From: Pseudomonas sp. PICF141 | Lineage (GTDB): Bacteria; Pseudomonadota; Gammaproteobacteria; Pseudomonadales; Pseudomonadaceae | DNA: 64,000 bases | Direction: 5' to 3' | NCBI RefSeq assembly: GCF_002286815.1 | Contig: NZ_MUNM01000017.1 | Span: 1-64,000 of the forward strand | Shown: positions 9,429 through 20,781 of the stretch, in pieces | How the letters are laid out: each line of letters starts with the position of its first letter | How positions within the stretch are numbered: the stretch's first letter is position 1 | The notes under the pieces: generated by a model | Database searches by the model: none | What the model was told of the DNA's origin: nothing | Seen by the model: only the letters and a program-made list of their open reading frames with translations | Program-made: the position numbers and the translations under genes

Positions 9429-9671
9429 GGTGAAGAGTCCCCTGGTCCAGCGCCCCTCGACTCCGTGTCCGGGCTGGCTATTGGTAAGTGGTATCGATAA
9501 TACGGCAGCGCCCGCGGCAAGAGATACCCGTCGAAAACTGTTTTCTGGACGAAAAACCAAGCTTCCTTGAAGGCAAACCCAAGACCGGTACAAGGACGTC
9601 CCTGACGCACGCTGGCATTCTCGATCTACACCGACAGCAATGGTTGCAGTCGAGAGTAGCGGAGAGAACCC

Positions 9672-10424
9672 ATGAAGATCGTCGTCATTGGAGGCACCGG
9701 CCTCATCGGATCGAAACTTGTGAATATCCTCCGCGAGCGCGGCCATGACGCGCTCGCAGCCGCCCCCAGCACGGGCGTGAACAGCATCACCCGCGAGGGC
9801 CTGGCCCAGGCGATGGATGGCGCCGATATCGTCGTCGACGTAGCGAACGCGCCTTCGTGGGAAGACCAGGCCGTTCTCGATTTCTTCGAAACGTCGAGCC
9901 GTAACCTGCTGGCTGCCGAGGCGGCTGCTGGGGTTCGCCATCACGTAGCCCTGTCGATCGTGGGCTGTGAACGGCTTCCCGAGAACGGCTATTTCCGGGC
10001 CAAGGTCGCGCAGGAAAACCTGATCAAGGCGTCCGGCATTCCTTACACCATTCTGCGGGCCACACAGTTCTTCGAGTTTGTCGGCGGCATTGCGCAGGCG
10101 GCCACCGTCGGTGAGGAGATTGGCCTGTCACCGGCGCTGATCCAGCCGCTGGCGTCCGACGACGTGGTGGCGGCGCTCACCGAAGTCACGCTGGCAACGC
10201 CGGTCAATGGCACGGTCGAAGTCGCCGGCCCCGAGGCCATGCCGCTCGACGAACTGGTCAGGCGCTTCCTGCGGGCCACTCAGGACGCGCGCAAAGTCGT
10301 GCCGGATGTGCATGCGCGCTACTTCGGTTCGGTGCTCGACGATCAATCGCTGACCCCCGGCCAGAACCCACGCCTGGGCGCGATCCGCTTCGAGGACTGG
10401 CTCGGTCAGTCGACGGCTCAGTAA
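9672..10424 (+). CDS. NAD(P)-binding SDR/NmrA-like protein
   Basis: This 250-residue protein begins MKIVVIGGTGLIGSKLV, the GxxGxxG dinucleotide-binding loop of atypical short-chain dehydrogenases. The middle part (SGIPYTILRATQFFEFVG) is typical of the NmrA/NAD(P)H-binding group, which includes quinone reductase-like and redox-sensor proteins. It lacks a clear YxxxK catalytic pair, so it may sense or bind NAD(P)H rather than reduce a substrate. GGAGAG precedes the ATG. It is first in a rightward series with the cupin and efflux genes. Confidence 0.8.
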   Translation: MKIVVIGGTGLIGSKLVNILRERGHDALAAAPSTGVNSITREGLAQAMDGADIVVDVANAPSWEDQAVLDFFETSSRNLLAAEAAAGVRHHVALSIVGCERLPENGYFRAKVAQENLIKASGIPYTILRATQFFEFVGGIAQAATVGEEIGLSPALIQPLASDDVVAALTEVTLATPVNGTVEVAGPEAMPLDELVRRFLRATQDARKVVPDVHARYFGSVLDDQSLTPGQNPRLGAIRFEDWLGQSTAQ

Positions 10425-10467
10425 CGGGCCGCACGCTCACACCACCTACGCATCAAGGAGCATCGCC

Positions 10468-10881
10468 ATGGTTACCCGAAATCTCTTGGCCGCTGCCGTC
10501 GCGGCACTGTCGATCAGCGCAGCGTCGGCCGCCGAGCCGCCCGCAGGCAAGGTGTCGGTCGTATTCGATCGGCCCATTCCCAACCTCTCTGGCAAGAGCA
10601 TGAAGGGCGTGCTCGTCGAGTATGGGCCGGGCGCCGCGTCGCCGTCCCACACCCATCCGAAAACGGCGTTCATTTATGCCACGGTCCTGGAGGGCTCGTT
10701 TCGCATCAAAATCAAAGGCGAACCGGAAAAGATCTACAACGTCGGCGAAAACTTCGTAGAGGAACCGGGCTCCGTGCACGAAGTCAGCGCCAACGCCAGC
10801 GACACGAAGCCTGCACGCCTGCTGGCCGTGTTTGTCCTCGACAGCAACGAAAAGGAGCTCGTCACGCCCATCAAAAAGTGA
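10468..10881 (+). CDS. exported cupin-domain protein
   Basis: This 137-residue protein has a signal peptide (about residues 1-22, cleavage after ASA). It is followed by one cupin barrel with the metal-binding motif SPSHTHPKTAFIYATVLEG and the second cupin motif near NVGENFVEEPGSVHEV. It should be a small periplasmic metal-binding protein of unknown reaction. AAGGAG lies eight bases before the ATG. It is 43 bases after the SDR gene and about 100 bases before the efflux adaptor gene, consistent with one transcript. Confidence 0.82.
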   Translation: MVTRNLLAAAVAALSISAASAAEPPAGKVSVVFDRPIPNLSGKSMKGVLVEYGPGAASPSHTHPKTAFIYATVLEGSFRIKIKGEPEKIYNVGENFVEEPGSVHEVSANASDTKPARLLAVFVLDSNEKELVTPIKK

Positions 10882-10979
10882 GCCGATCAACGCGCTCATC
10901 GACGCTCGACAGCCGGGCGGCAGGTCACTGCCGTCCCGCGGTTGTTGCAGGTCCTTGGCATTGAACAGGAAACAAGAAC

Positions 10980-12077
10980 ATGAACTCGCTTCAGGAGAAG
11001 GCCGCCATTGCCACCGGCGCAAGCGCCGAGATCCCTGTCGTGGTGGCGCGGCAAAGCAAGAGAAAGATGATTGGCATCCTGCTGTGCATCGGCGCCGTGG
11101 TGGTCGTGGCCGGCGGATGGGCCATGGCGTTTTCGAGCGGTTCAACCTCCACCGATAACGCTTATGTGCGCGGCGACCTCACCTCGCTCGCGGCCAAGGT
11201 TGCCGGCTATGTCACGGCGGTAGAGGTCGAGGACAACCAGACCGTCCGGGCGGGTGACGTCCTGTTTCGGATTGACGATCGGGACTATCGCGCACGGCTT
11301 GCACAGGCAGTGGCCAATGTCAGCGCTGCCGAGGCTCGCCTGACCCATGTCAATGCCGAAACCCAGCTTCAGCGTGCCCTGATTCGACAGGCCGAAGCCC
11401 AGCGACGCTCGGCCGCCGCCGAGATGAATCTGGCGACCAAGACTCATGATCGCAGCCAAAAATTGATTGTCAGCCACGCGGTCAGCCAGGCTCTGGTCGA
11501 TGAAACCGGCACGGCACGCTCCAGAGCCGAGGCGACGGTGTCGGCAGCTTCGGCAACGGTCGAGGCTCAACAGCAACGCATCACCGTCCTTGTGGCCCAG
11601 CGAGAAGCTGCCGTTGCTGCTGTGGCGCAGGCACAGGCCGCGCGCGATCTGGCCCAGATCGATCTCGACAGCACCGTGGTACACGCGCCTGTTGATGGCG
11701 TTATCGGTAACCGTCAGGTCCGGGTCGGCCGGTTCGTTACGCCGGGTGTTTCGTTGCTCGATATCGTGCCGGTCAATGATGTGTGGGTCGTGGCGAACTT
11801 CAAGGAAACCCAACTCGAACATATCCGCCCTGGTCAGCGCGTGCGCATCACGGTCGACGGCTATCCCGACGGGGCACTTGAAGGCGTGGTCGACAGCTTT
11901 GCGCCGGGTAGCGGGTCGGCGTTCAGCTTGCTGCCCACAGACAACGCAACAGGAAACTTTGTGCGTGTCGTGCAGCGGGTTCCGGTAAAAATCCGGCTTG
12001 CCCACAACCCATTGCCGGGCCGCATCGTCCCTGGCTTGTCCGCGCGTGTCGAGGTTGCGCAAGGGGGCGGCTCATGA
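10980..12077 (+). CDS. HlyD/EmrA-family membrane fusion protein
   Basis: This 365-residue efflux adaptor has one membrane anchor near residues 21-43. A biotinyl-lipoyl-like half follows (STDNAYVRGDLTSLAAKVAG), then a long alpha-helical hairpin rich in Ala and Gln (about 95-215), a second lipoyl half (VHAPVDGVIGNRQVRVGRFV) and a beta barrel. This is the EmrA layout. It bridges an inner-membrane transporter to an outer-membrane channel. Its stop overlaps the start of the MFS gene by four bases, so the two are translationally coupled. No TolC-type gene is adjacent. Confidence 0.9.
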   Translation: MNSLQEKAAIATGASAEIPVVVARQSKRKMIGILLCIGAVVVVAGGWAMAFSSGSTSTDNAYVRGDLTSLAAKVAGYVTAVEVEDNQTVRAGDVLFRIDDRDYRARLAQAVANVSAAEARLTHVNAETQLQRALIRQAEAQRRSAAAEMNLATKTHDRSQKLIVSHAVSQALVDETGTARSRAEATVSAASATVEAQQQRITVLVAQREAAVAAVAQAQAARDLAQIDLDSTVVHAPVDGVIGNRQVRVGRFVTPGVSLLDIVPVNDVWVVANFKETQLEHIRPGQRVRITVDGYPDGALEGVVDSFAPGSGSAFSLLPTDNATGNFVRVVQRVPVKIRLAHNPLPGRIVPGLSARVEVAQGGGS

Positions 12078-13669
12078 ATTCGGTTGCCAGCGCCACGCGG
12101 AGCAACGCCAGCGCTACGACCGGTGTCCTGCTCATGGCGGGCATCGTGCTCGCCACGCTAACGGAAGCGATCGCCAGCACCATTCTGTCGCTCGGACGCA
12201 GCGACATCATCGGCGACACCTATGCAACGCCTGATGAGTTTGCCTTGTTGGAAATCGGCTACATCGCGCTCAAGCTGATCGGGTTCATGACCGCCCCTTG
12301 GCTGATGAACCGTTTCGCTGCGCGTCATGTGATCATCAGCTCAACCCTGGTCATGGGCCTGGCGTGTGGCATTGCCGCCATCACCGCTCGGCTGGATCTG
12401 CTGGTTGCACTTCGGGTTATCCAGGGCTTTGCCGGTGGCACCCTGCTGGTCGGGGGCCAGGCGATCATATTTCGCGCTTTTCCGCGGTCCTATCAGCCCA
12501 TCCTTCAAGCGCTGTTTGCCATGGGCTCCGTTGTCGCGCCCGCGACGCTCGCCCCGGCGCTTCAAGGGTGGTTGATCGATAGCCAATCTTGGACATGGAT
12601 CTTCTTCAGCGTTGTCCCGATTGCCTTGGCGGCTGCCGGACTTGTGCTGATCGCAGACGGCCCAATGCCCGCCAAGGCCCGGCAGCGTCCGTTTGACTGG
12701 ATCGGCTTCTCGCTGATCTCTACCACCCTGTTGTGTTTCACCTGCGTCCTCAGCCAGGGCAGCCGATGGGACTGGTTCGAGGAGCCGCGCATCCTGTGGC
12801 TAACGGTGATCGGCGCAGCCGCTCTGCTGGCATTTCTCGGCCAACAAGTGTTGGCCAAAGGGCAGGGGCTGTTCGACTTCACCCTGTTCAAAACGAGCGA
12901 TTTTTCTTTCGCCTTTATCGTCAGTTTTGTCGCCGGCGCCGCCTTGTTCGGCAGTGCGTTCCTGATTCCGGCGTTCGCCCTGTCGGTCCTCGGGTTCACG
13001 CCTACCGATGCCGGTCAGCTGCTGTTGCCCAGTGGCGCGTTTTTTGTCGGCGCGCTTCTCATATCTGCTTATCTGATGCAGGCCCACCGCGTTGCGCCGT
13101 TCGCCACCGTGCCCTTTGGAATCCTGATGATTATGGTGGCGATGTGGATGCTGTCCGGTTCGACCAGCGAAAGCGGCGCGGACGACATGATGGCGGCTAT
13201 CCTGTTGCGCGGGTTGGGGCTTGGCTTCCTGTTTCTATCGATCACGCTGATCGCCTTCAGCCACCTCAACAGCCGAAACCTCGCTGGCGGAATAGGCCTT
13301 TTCAATACGGGGCGCCAGTTGGGTGGCCTTATTGGGGTCGCAGGGCTCCAGACACTGATCGACCATAACGTCGTCACCAATGCCGTGGTCCTCGGCGCCA
13401 ACGTCACCCCAGGCGGCGCCGCGCTCATCGAACGGATGACGAACACGACAGCCCTGCTGGCCGTGAAAGGAATGGATGCAGCGGCCGCTGGCCGGGCAGC
13501 GACGAGCCTTCTGGGCCGGTTGGTGACAAGTCAGTCCACGGTGATTGCCTTCGACACAGCGTTCGTCGCCGTGGCTCTGCTTTTTGTAATCGCTGCCCCC
13601 ATTCTGGTCGGCATCAAGATCGGATTCGCGCGATACGAGAAAGTGCGCTCTTCACGAACAGTAGCGTGA
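12074..13669 (+). CDS. EmrB/DHA2-type MFS drug exporter
   Basis: This 531-residue integral membrane protein has about 14 hydrophobic segments, as in the DHA2 drug:H+ antiporter group. A motif-C-like stretch (PATLAPALQGWLIDSQSWTW) lies near residue 155. It starts inside the last codons of the HlyD-type gene (ATGA overlap), so the pair forms one export system. The N-terminus (about 18 polar residues) precedes the first helix. The substrate is unknown; a phenolic or quinone compound is a guess based on the nearby tyrosinase and redox genes. Confidence 0.88.
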   Translation: MNSVASATRSNASATTGVLLMAGIVLATLTEAIASTILSLGRSDIIGDTYATPDEFALLEIGYIALKLIGFMTAPWLMNRFAARHVIISSTLVMGLACGIAAITARLDLLVALRVIQGFAGGTLLVGGQAIIFRAFPRSYQPILQALFAMGSVVAPATLAPALQGWLIDSQSWTWIFFSVVPIALAAAGLVLIADGPMPAKARQRPFDWIGFSLISTTLLCFTCVLSQGSRWDWFEEPRILWLTVIGAAALLAFLGQQVLAKGQGLFDFTLFKTSDFSFAFIVSFVAGAALFGSAFLIPAFALSVLGFTPTDAGQLLLPSGAFFVGALLISAYLMQAHRVAPFATVPFGILMIMVAMWMLSGSTSESGADDMMAAILLRGLGLGFLFLSITLIAFSHLNSRNLAGGIGLFNTGRQLGGLIGVAGLQTLIDHNVVTNAVVLGANVTPGGAALIERMTNTTALLAVKGMDAAAAGRAATSLLGRLVTSQSTVIAFDTAFVAVALLFVIAAPILVGIKIGFARYEKVRSSRTVA

Positions 13670-13750
13670 CACAGCCCACCTGCCAGCGACCAACTACACT
13701 TTCTCCAGCCAGTCTGGGCAACCGTCCGAGGGCACACTCCAGGAGGAATC

Positions 13751-14206
13751 ATGACACGGAAAAATGTCTCCAGCCCCGAACCGGCGGGCACAAAACCCAA
13801 TGTGCTATTGAGCCTGCCTGACATAAATGCTCTCGCAGAGATATCCATCACCGATCCTGACAAGACGCACCCCGCGTGGATCAAGGAGCAGTTTCCTGAG
13901 TACGTGGACCCGCATGCAGGGCATGAAGCCAGGACTGTTCGCGAGATTAATCACAAAGGGCATGTTGTCCGGATCGTGACCACCTACCAGGTGGAGGTGG
14001 ATGGAGTGCCGGTCCAGGCGCATCTGTTTGTGGACGATGCGGGCCAAGTCCATACGCACGCCACCCCATTCGTCACTTACGGATCGGCTCTCGATTTGAT
14101 GACGGCGGTGATCGATGCCTATCCAGAATCCTTTGCCAAGGGCGATGGCGACGGGGGAGAGCACCCAGACCACCATGCTCACGGAGCACATCATGATCAG
14201 GTCTAA
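13751..14206 (+). CDS. probable tyrosinase helper (MelC1-like) protein
   Basis: This 151-residue protein lacks a signal peptide. Its core (HVVRIVTTYQVEVDGVPVQ, then HLFVDDAGQVHTHATPFVTY and ALDLMTAVIDAYP) resembles the copper-delivery 'caddie' proteins of bacterial tyrosinases. The C-terminus is very rich in His (HPDHHAHGAHHD), which could hold copper. AGGAGG precedes the ATG. The tyrosinase gene begins inside its last codons, so the two are coupled. The MelC1 relation is inferred from weak pattern similarity and the genomic pairing. Confidence 0.65.
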   Translation: MTRKNVSSPEPAGTKPNVLLSLPDINALAEISITDPDKTHPAWIKEQFPEYVDPHAGHEARTVREINHKGHVVRIVTTYQVEVDGVPVQAHLFVDDAGQVHTHATPFVTYGSALDLMTAVIDAYPESFAKGDGDGGEHPDHHAHGAHHDQV

Positions 14207-15086
14207 TGCGGTCAAAGATCTCCCAGCGCTTAAGAAATACGTCGAAGGGGTAAAGCGACTCAAGGATCCCGTGCAAAATCCTTGGCCCGGGCAGGCCAAC
14301 CTCTCGATTTATGACTCCTTCGTGGCCTGGCACCACCGGGCCATGATGATTTCAACGCCTGCCGGGCAGATGGCCAGGAACGCCGCGCATGGCGGGCCAT
14401 CATTCTTGCCGTGGCATCGCTACTTCCTCGTGCGCCTGGAAACCTTGCTTCGCAAAGCGATAAACGACCCACACTTTCGAGTCCCGTACTGGGATTGGAA
14501 TACTGATGCGCAACTTCAGGACCCGAGGACTTCACTCATCTGGTCGGATGAGTACCTTGGACAGTTCGTGAATGGGCAGTGGCGGGTGCGATTGACAGGT
14601 AATGGCCGCACCCTGGAACTGGACAGGGTAAACCGCCCCTTGGTGCGTAATCCGGGAAGAGACGGGGCGCTGCCCAGCCGAGCCAATGTGCGCAAAGTCA
14701 TCCATGAAAACCCGGTGTACGACACAGCACCCTACAACGCGGCGCAGTCCACCGGTGGTGCGCGCAACAGCATCGAGGGATGGGCGGGCGAAGAACGCAT
14801 TCATAACAACGTCCATGTGTGGGTCGGTGGTGACATGGGATTGTCGTCCTCGCCGAACGATCCAGTGTTCTTTCTACATCATTGCAATGTCGATCGGCTC
14901 TGGGCGGCATGGCAGGCGAAGCATCCCACCGCCGCTTATGTACCTGCGGGAAATGCCCCGGATACGCTTAAGTTCCATCGGATAGATGACCCGATGTACA
15001 GCCCTTTCCCGGAAAAGGTGACACCTCGAGATGTCCTGAATTACAGCCAGTATTACAAGTACGACACCTTGGGCGATCTGCTTTAG
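14193..15086 (+). CDS. tyrosinase (type 3 copper monooxygenase)
   Basis: This 297-residue enzyme carries both copper sites. CuA has His47/48 in FVAWHHRAMM, His66 in AAHGGPS and His75 in FLPWHRYFL. CuB has His204 and His208 in RIHNNVHVWVGG and His229/230 in FFLHHCNVDRLW. The family oxidises monophenols and o-diphenols to quinones, giving melanin-type or other aromatic products. The start at 14193 was chosen because GGAG lies six bases upstream; the frame runs open further left but overlaps the helper gene. No signal peptide is seen, so it is cytoplasmic or piggybacks on its helper. It is followed by a degenerate inverted repeat. Confidence 0.9.
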   Translation: MIRSNAVKDLPALKKYVEGVKRLKDPVQNPWPGQANLSIYDSFVAWHHRAMMISTPAGQMARNAAHGGPSFLPWHRYFLVRLETLLRKAINDPHFRVPYWDWNTDAQLQDPRTSLIWSDEYLGQFVNGQWRVRLTGNGRTLELDRVNRPLVRNPGRDGALPSRANVRKVIHENPVYDTAPYNAAQSTGGARNSIEGWAGEERIHNNVHVWVGGDMGLSSSPNDPVFFLHHCNVDRLWAAWQAKHPTAAYVPAGNAPDTLKFHRIDDPMYSPFPEKVTPRDVLNYSQYYKYDTLGDLL

Positions 15087-15106
15087 AGAGCATCGAGCGG
15101 GCCGAG

Positions 15107-15149
15107 GCTCCTACGGCGATGGCGTGCTTCATGTGGTCGGCGTAGGAGC
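15107..15149. repeat. short REP-type inverted repeat
   Basis: The arms GCTCCTACGGCGA (15107-15119) and TCGGCGTAGGAGC (15137-15149) pair with one mismatch. The GCTCCTAC/GTAGGAGC ends are shared with other palindromes in this window. Confidence 0.6.
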
Positions 15150-15208
15150 TGACTTGAGTGCAAGATTGAGAAAACAAAAGGCAGGGCCCGAATAATCTGG
15201 CCGCCACC

Positions 15209-16204
15209 TTATTTCCTGTCACGCCACCGACTTCGAGCATGGAGATAAGCCGTCAAATCGCTGTAGCCCAATTGGGCTGCAATCTCCGTTAACGACTCGC
15301 CTTGCAATTCAAGATGCAATTCCAGTTCTGCACGAACCTGATCGAGTAATTGCCTGAAGGTCGTGCCTTGTTCTTCCAGGCGTCTGCGTAATGTTCTGGG
15401 CGTCTGGTGCAGCGCCTTTGCCAGATCGTCAAGATTTGGCGTTTCACCTCTGGCCAGAGAGCGTCGCGCACCTTCGGCGACCTTGGCTGACCAACCGCTG
15501 AAATTGCGATGCGCGGCAATCCGTCGATCCAGTTCCTGAGTCAATAACTCCAGCATCCCGTGATGACGAGTCTGCATCGGTAGACTCAAGCTTTGCGCAT
15601 GGAAATAGAAGCGGTTAACCGGGCAGTCAAACTCGATACGGTCTCCAAACCATTGGGTGTATTGCTTGTAATACGACGGACGCGAATGCCTGAATTTTGC
15701 CAGAATCGGCTGCACATTCTGCCCCGTTCCACGTCGCAATTGCGCGATGGACATCACGCCGTAGTGTTCGATGACGTACCGCGCCAACTCGCCTGGCGCA
15801 TCGACGCACAGCTCGATCCCGACGCCGTTTTCGTCATTCACCAACCTCACATTGTCGGTGTCCGATGCAAGCGGTGCGTACCGCGCCCAAAGGTGCATGG
15901 ACGACAAAACGTCGGGGCTATAAAGGCAAAGATAAGCCAGGACGTGCCAGTCCTGAGGCGTGAACAGCGCGAACAGCTTTAACCCGATAGCCGGATCAAT
16001 GCGCGCCGCTTCGCGCCAAAGTTGATCCAGTTCGATCAGGCTGTAATCCGTGCTTTTTCGGGGAACCTGGCTGTCAAGAAAGCGCTCCAGGACTTGGCCC
16101 AGCCGGCCTCGATGAAAGCGCTGGGGCGGGCGATTGGCCGGTTCTAGCTCGATTCTGTCCATTTCGCGCATTGGGAGGGTTGGCTCCTGGGTTTCTAATG
16201 ACAT
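15209..16204 (-). CDS. AraC-family regulator (OruR-like), possibly C-terminally frameshifted
   Basis: This is about 331 residues. An arabinose-binding-like N-terminal half comes first (PF12625 type, as in OruR and related regulators). A C-terminal AraC helix-turn-helix follows (TPRTLRRRLEEQGTTFRQLL, then SLTEIAAQLGYSDLTAYLHA). The protein stops at RSRWRDRK, about ten residues short of the usual end after the RW motif, and another frame just after the RW codons reads TGNKVAARLF, which looks like that missing end. The ATG at 16204 was chosen; the longer frame to 16303 overlaps the divergent desaturase gene. It probably controls the divergent desaturase/reductase pair. Confidence 0.75.
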   Translation of the reverse strand: MSLETQEPTLPMREMDRIELEPANRPPQRFHRGRLGQVLERFLDSQVPRKSTDYSLIELDQLWREAARIDPAIGLKLFALFTPQDWHVLAYLCLYSPDVLSSMHLWARYAPLASDTDNVRLVNDENGVGIELCVDAPGELARYVIEHYGVMSIAQLRRGTGQNVQPILAKFRHSRPSYYKQYTQWFGDRIEFDCPVNRFYFHAQSLSLPMQTRHHGMLELLTQELDRRIAAHRNFSGWSAKVAEGARRSLARGETPNLDDLAKALHQTPRTLRRRLEEQGTTFRQLLDQVRAELELHLELQGESLTEIAAQLGYSDLTAYLHARSRWRDRK

Positions 16205-16238
16205 GGCATTGCCCGCAAGGGCCTGAATCGAGAGTGCC

Positions 16239-17093
16239 ATGAATATAACTATGCTCGCCAATAACCCTGCTGTAATAGTGGCCGGGATTTTCCTTGCCTT
16301 CATTTTGCTGGAACTTGCCTGTTCCTCGTTTCGTCAGTCATCAGGCGGTAAACGTGACGTACTCATTGAAGTCGTCGGTTCCGGCATCCTGGTGGCGATC
16401 ACGTTCCCTTTAGTCATGTGGCTAAGCGGCAAGATAGCAAGTCATGTTGTACCGGAGATGAAGGATGCATTGGCTGGAATCCCATGGATTGCAGGATTTG
16501 TCTTGTTTTTATTGTTCGATGACATGACCCAATATTGGTGGCATCGCCTGACTCACCGGGTTCCCGCACTTTATGCATTGCACCGTGCGCATCATTCCGC
16601 ACCCTATATGAGTGTGCGCATCGTCTATCGCAACAACAGTTTCTACTATCTTCTGATGCCCGGCATCTGGTTATCCGGGGTGCTGATCTACCTTGGGCTT
16701 GCACCCGTTTATTATGGTTATCTGATTCTGAAAATGACCGTGATTTTCGCTGCACACAGCAGCGTGGCGTGGGACGATAAACTTTATCGCATTCGCGCAT
16801 TACGCCCGGTTGTCTGGATTTTGGAGCGAACCTTCTCCACACCCTCCACTCACTCTGCGCATCACGGGTTGACTGCCGAGGATGGCGTTACCCATTACAA
16901 AGGCAATTTTGGCAACCTGTTGTTTTTTTGGGACGTACTGTTCGGAACCGCAAAAATTACCCGTCGGCGCCCGCCAGCCTACGGAATCGAACACTTGTCA
17001 CCGATAAGCTGGAAAGAAGAATTGTTCTGGCCAATCGTGCGTTCACGTCGTACCGCACCCAAGGTAAATGCTAACCAGAAGGTGGTGCGATGA
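16239..17093 (+). CDS. sterol desaturase/fatty acid hydroxylase family protein
   Basis: This 284-residue inner-membrane protein has four to five hydrophobic segments. It carries the histidine clusters of the di-iron hydroxylase family: HRLTH near residue 104, HRAHH near 117 and HSAHH near 206. These bind two irons and use O2 to hydroxylate or desaturate lipid-like substrates. The substrate cannot be read from sequence. The stop overlaps the next gene by four bases (ATGA), so they form an operon. The divergent AraC gene is 34 bases away and is the likely regulator. Confidence 0.88.
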   Translation: MNITMLANNPAVIVAGIFLAFILLELACSSFRQSSGGKRDVLIEVVGSGILVAITFPLVMWLSGKIASHVVPEMKDALAGIPWIAGFVLFLLFDDMTQYWWHRLTHRVPALYALHRAHHSAPYMSVRIVYRNNSFYYLLMPGIWLSGVLIYLGLAPVYYGYLILKMTVIFAAHSSVAWDDKLYRIRALRPVVWILERTFSTPSTHSAHHGLTAEDGVTHYKGNFGNLLFFWDVLFGTAKITRRRPPAYGIEHLSPISWKEELFWPIVRSRRTAPKVNANQKVVR

Positions 17094-17683
17094 GTCGTCA
17101 TATCGTTCTGCTGTCCGGATCGAACAGATCAAACAGTCAATCAGTCAAAGTCGCCAGGTATCTGCGCGATCGATTAGAGAAACTTCAGCTGTGTGACTCA
17201 AGCGAACTGATAGACCTGGCTTCCAGTCGGCTACCGCTTTGGCCAGAAGAAGACACCGACAAAGTCTGGAATGCCCAGCAATCCATCCTCAAAAGAGCAA
17301 CGGCACTGGTCGTGATCAGCCCAGAGTGGAATGGCATGGCTTGCCCAGCCCTGAAAAACTTCTTTTTGTACGCAGGTTTCGGCGAACTTGGACATAAGCC
17401 TGCGCTGTTGGTGGGCGTTTCGGCAGGACTTGGCGGGGCATATCCAATTGCAGAGTTACGTGCATCGAGCTACAAAAATAGCCGGATCATGTATTTGCCT
17501 GAACAACTCATCATCAGAAACGTAGAGTCGATGTTAAACAGCGCAGAACCTTCAGATGAAAGTGATATTCGCATTCGGGCACGTGCCGACTGGGCTCTGC
17601 AGATACTTTGTCAATACGATGCAGCTTTTCGCACCCTACGACCTGCAATCGAATATCGGTCAGAGTTCTCTACCGGCATGTAA
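17090..17683 (+). CDS. NADPH-dependent FMN reductase-like flavoprotein
   Basis: This 197-residue flavodoxin-fold protein begins with a beta strand and the FMN phosphate loop LLSGSNRSNSQS. It has the second family motif VVISPEWNGMACPALKNFF near residues 74-92, typical of NADPH-dependent FMN/azo reductases. It is translationally coupled to the hydroxylase gene (ATGA overlap, AAGG ribosome site) and could supply electrons to that di-iron enzyme (inference). The last 20 residues are not characteristic of the family. Confidence 0.82.
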   Translation: MSRHIVLLSGSNRSNSQSVKVARYLRDRLEKLQLCDSSELIDLASSRLPLWPEEDTDKVWNAQQSILKRATALVVISPEWNGMACPALKNFFLYAGFGELGHKPALLVGVSAGLGGAYPIAELRASSYKNSRIMYLPEQLIIRNVESMLNSAEPSDESDIRIRARADWALQILCQYDAAFRTLRPAIEYRSEFSTGM

Positions 17684-17692
17684 AGCCGCGGA

Positions 17693-18055
17693 TGCTGAAG
17701 ATCAAAAGACTGGCCGGTGGCGTTATTCCAGAGCCAAATTTCGTTGCAGTAGTTCACAAAGCGGTGGCGGCTACGCGGTCAGAAGCTTTGGCCTTGGTAG
17801 CAGGCATCGTATTGGTCAATTTATTCTGGGCCACCTGTGCAATCGCAGGTATCGGGTGTTGTATTTGCTGCGTTCCCTTGGGCGGCGCTGATCGTAAAAG
17901 TTCTGGGGGCAGCCTATCTGATGTGGTTTGGATTCGGACTGCTGCTCAAGGCCGGGAAGAGCGCGCTTGCCCCCTGTAACAATGCTGTCGTCGGAAACTT
18001 TCGGCAGTCATTTATCCAAGGGGTCGTTACGAACATTGGCAATCTATCCTGGCCG
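17693..18055 (+). pseudogene. broken LysE/RhtB-family exporter remnant
   Basis: One frame reads PEPNFVAVVHKAVAATRSEA, then LALVAGIVLVNLFWATCAIAG, which matches the start of LysE/RhtB amino acid exporters (normally PGPNF). From about 17850 the match continues in a different frame (FAAFPWAALIVKVLGAAYLM, then WFGFGLLLKAGKSAL) up to NIGNLSW near 18055, where it stops. The N-terminal helix is altered, at least one frameshift is present, and the second half is missing. It is non-functional as read. The break point is followed directly by the katG terminator. Confidence 0.8.
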
Positions 18056-18063
18056 ATAGATCA

Positions 18064-18100
18064 GCAAAAACCACAACGCCTCCACACAGGGAGGCGTTGC
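18064..18100 (-). terminator. terminator of katG
   Basis: A perfect 10-bp stem (18074-18083 against 18090-18099) with a 6-base loop is followed, on the minus strand, by a T-rich tract (rc of 18065-18070). It lies 24 bases after the katG stop codon. Confidence 0.85.
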
Positions 18101-18123
18101 GGGTTTCAGCAATATTGCTCAGA

Positions 18124-20781
<2,658 letters not shown>

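Noticed and set aside
9429..9944. N-terminal extension of the CadC-like regulator to 9944
   Set aside because: It overlaps the divergent SDR gene, has no motif, and the family domain begins right after the TTG at 9428, which has a good ribosome site.
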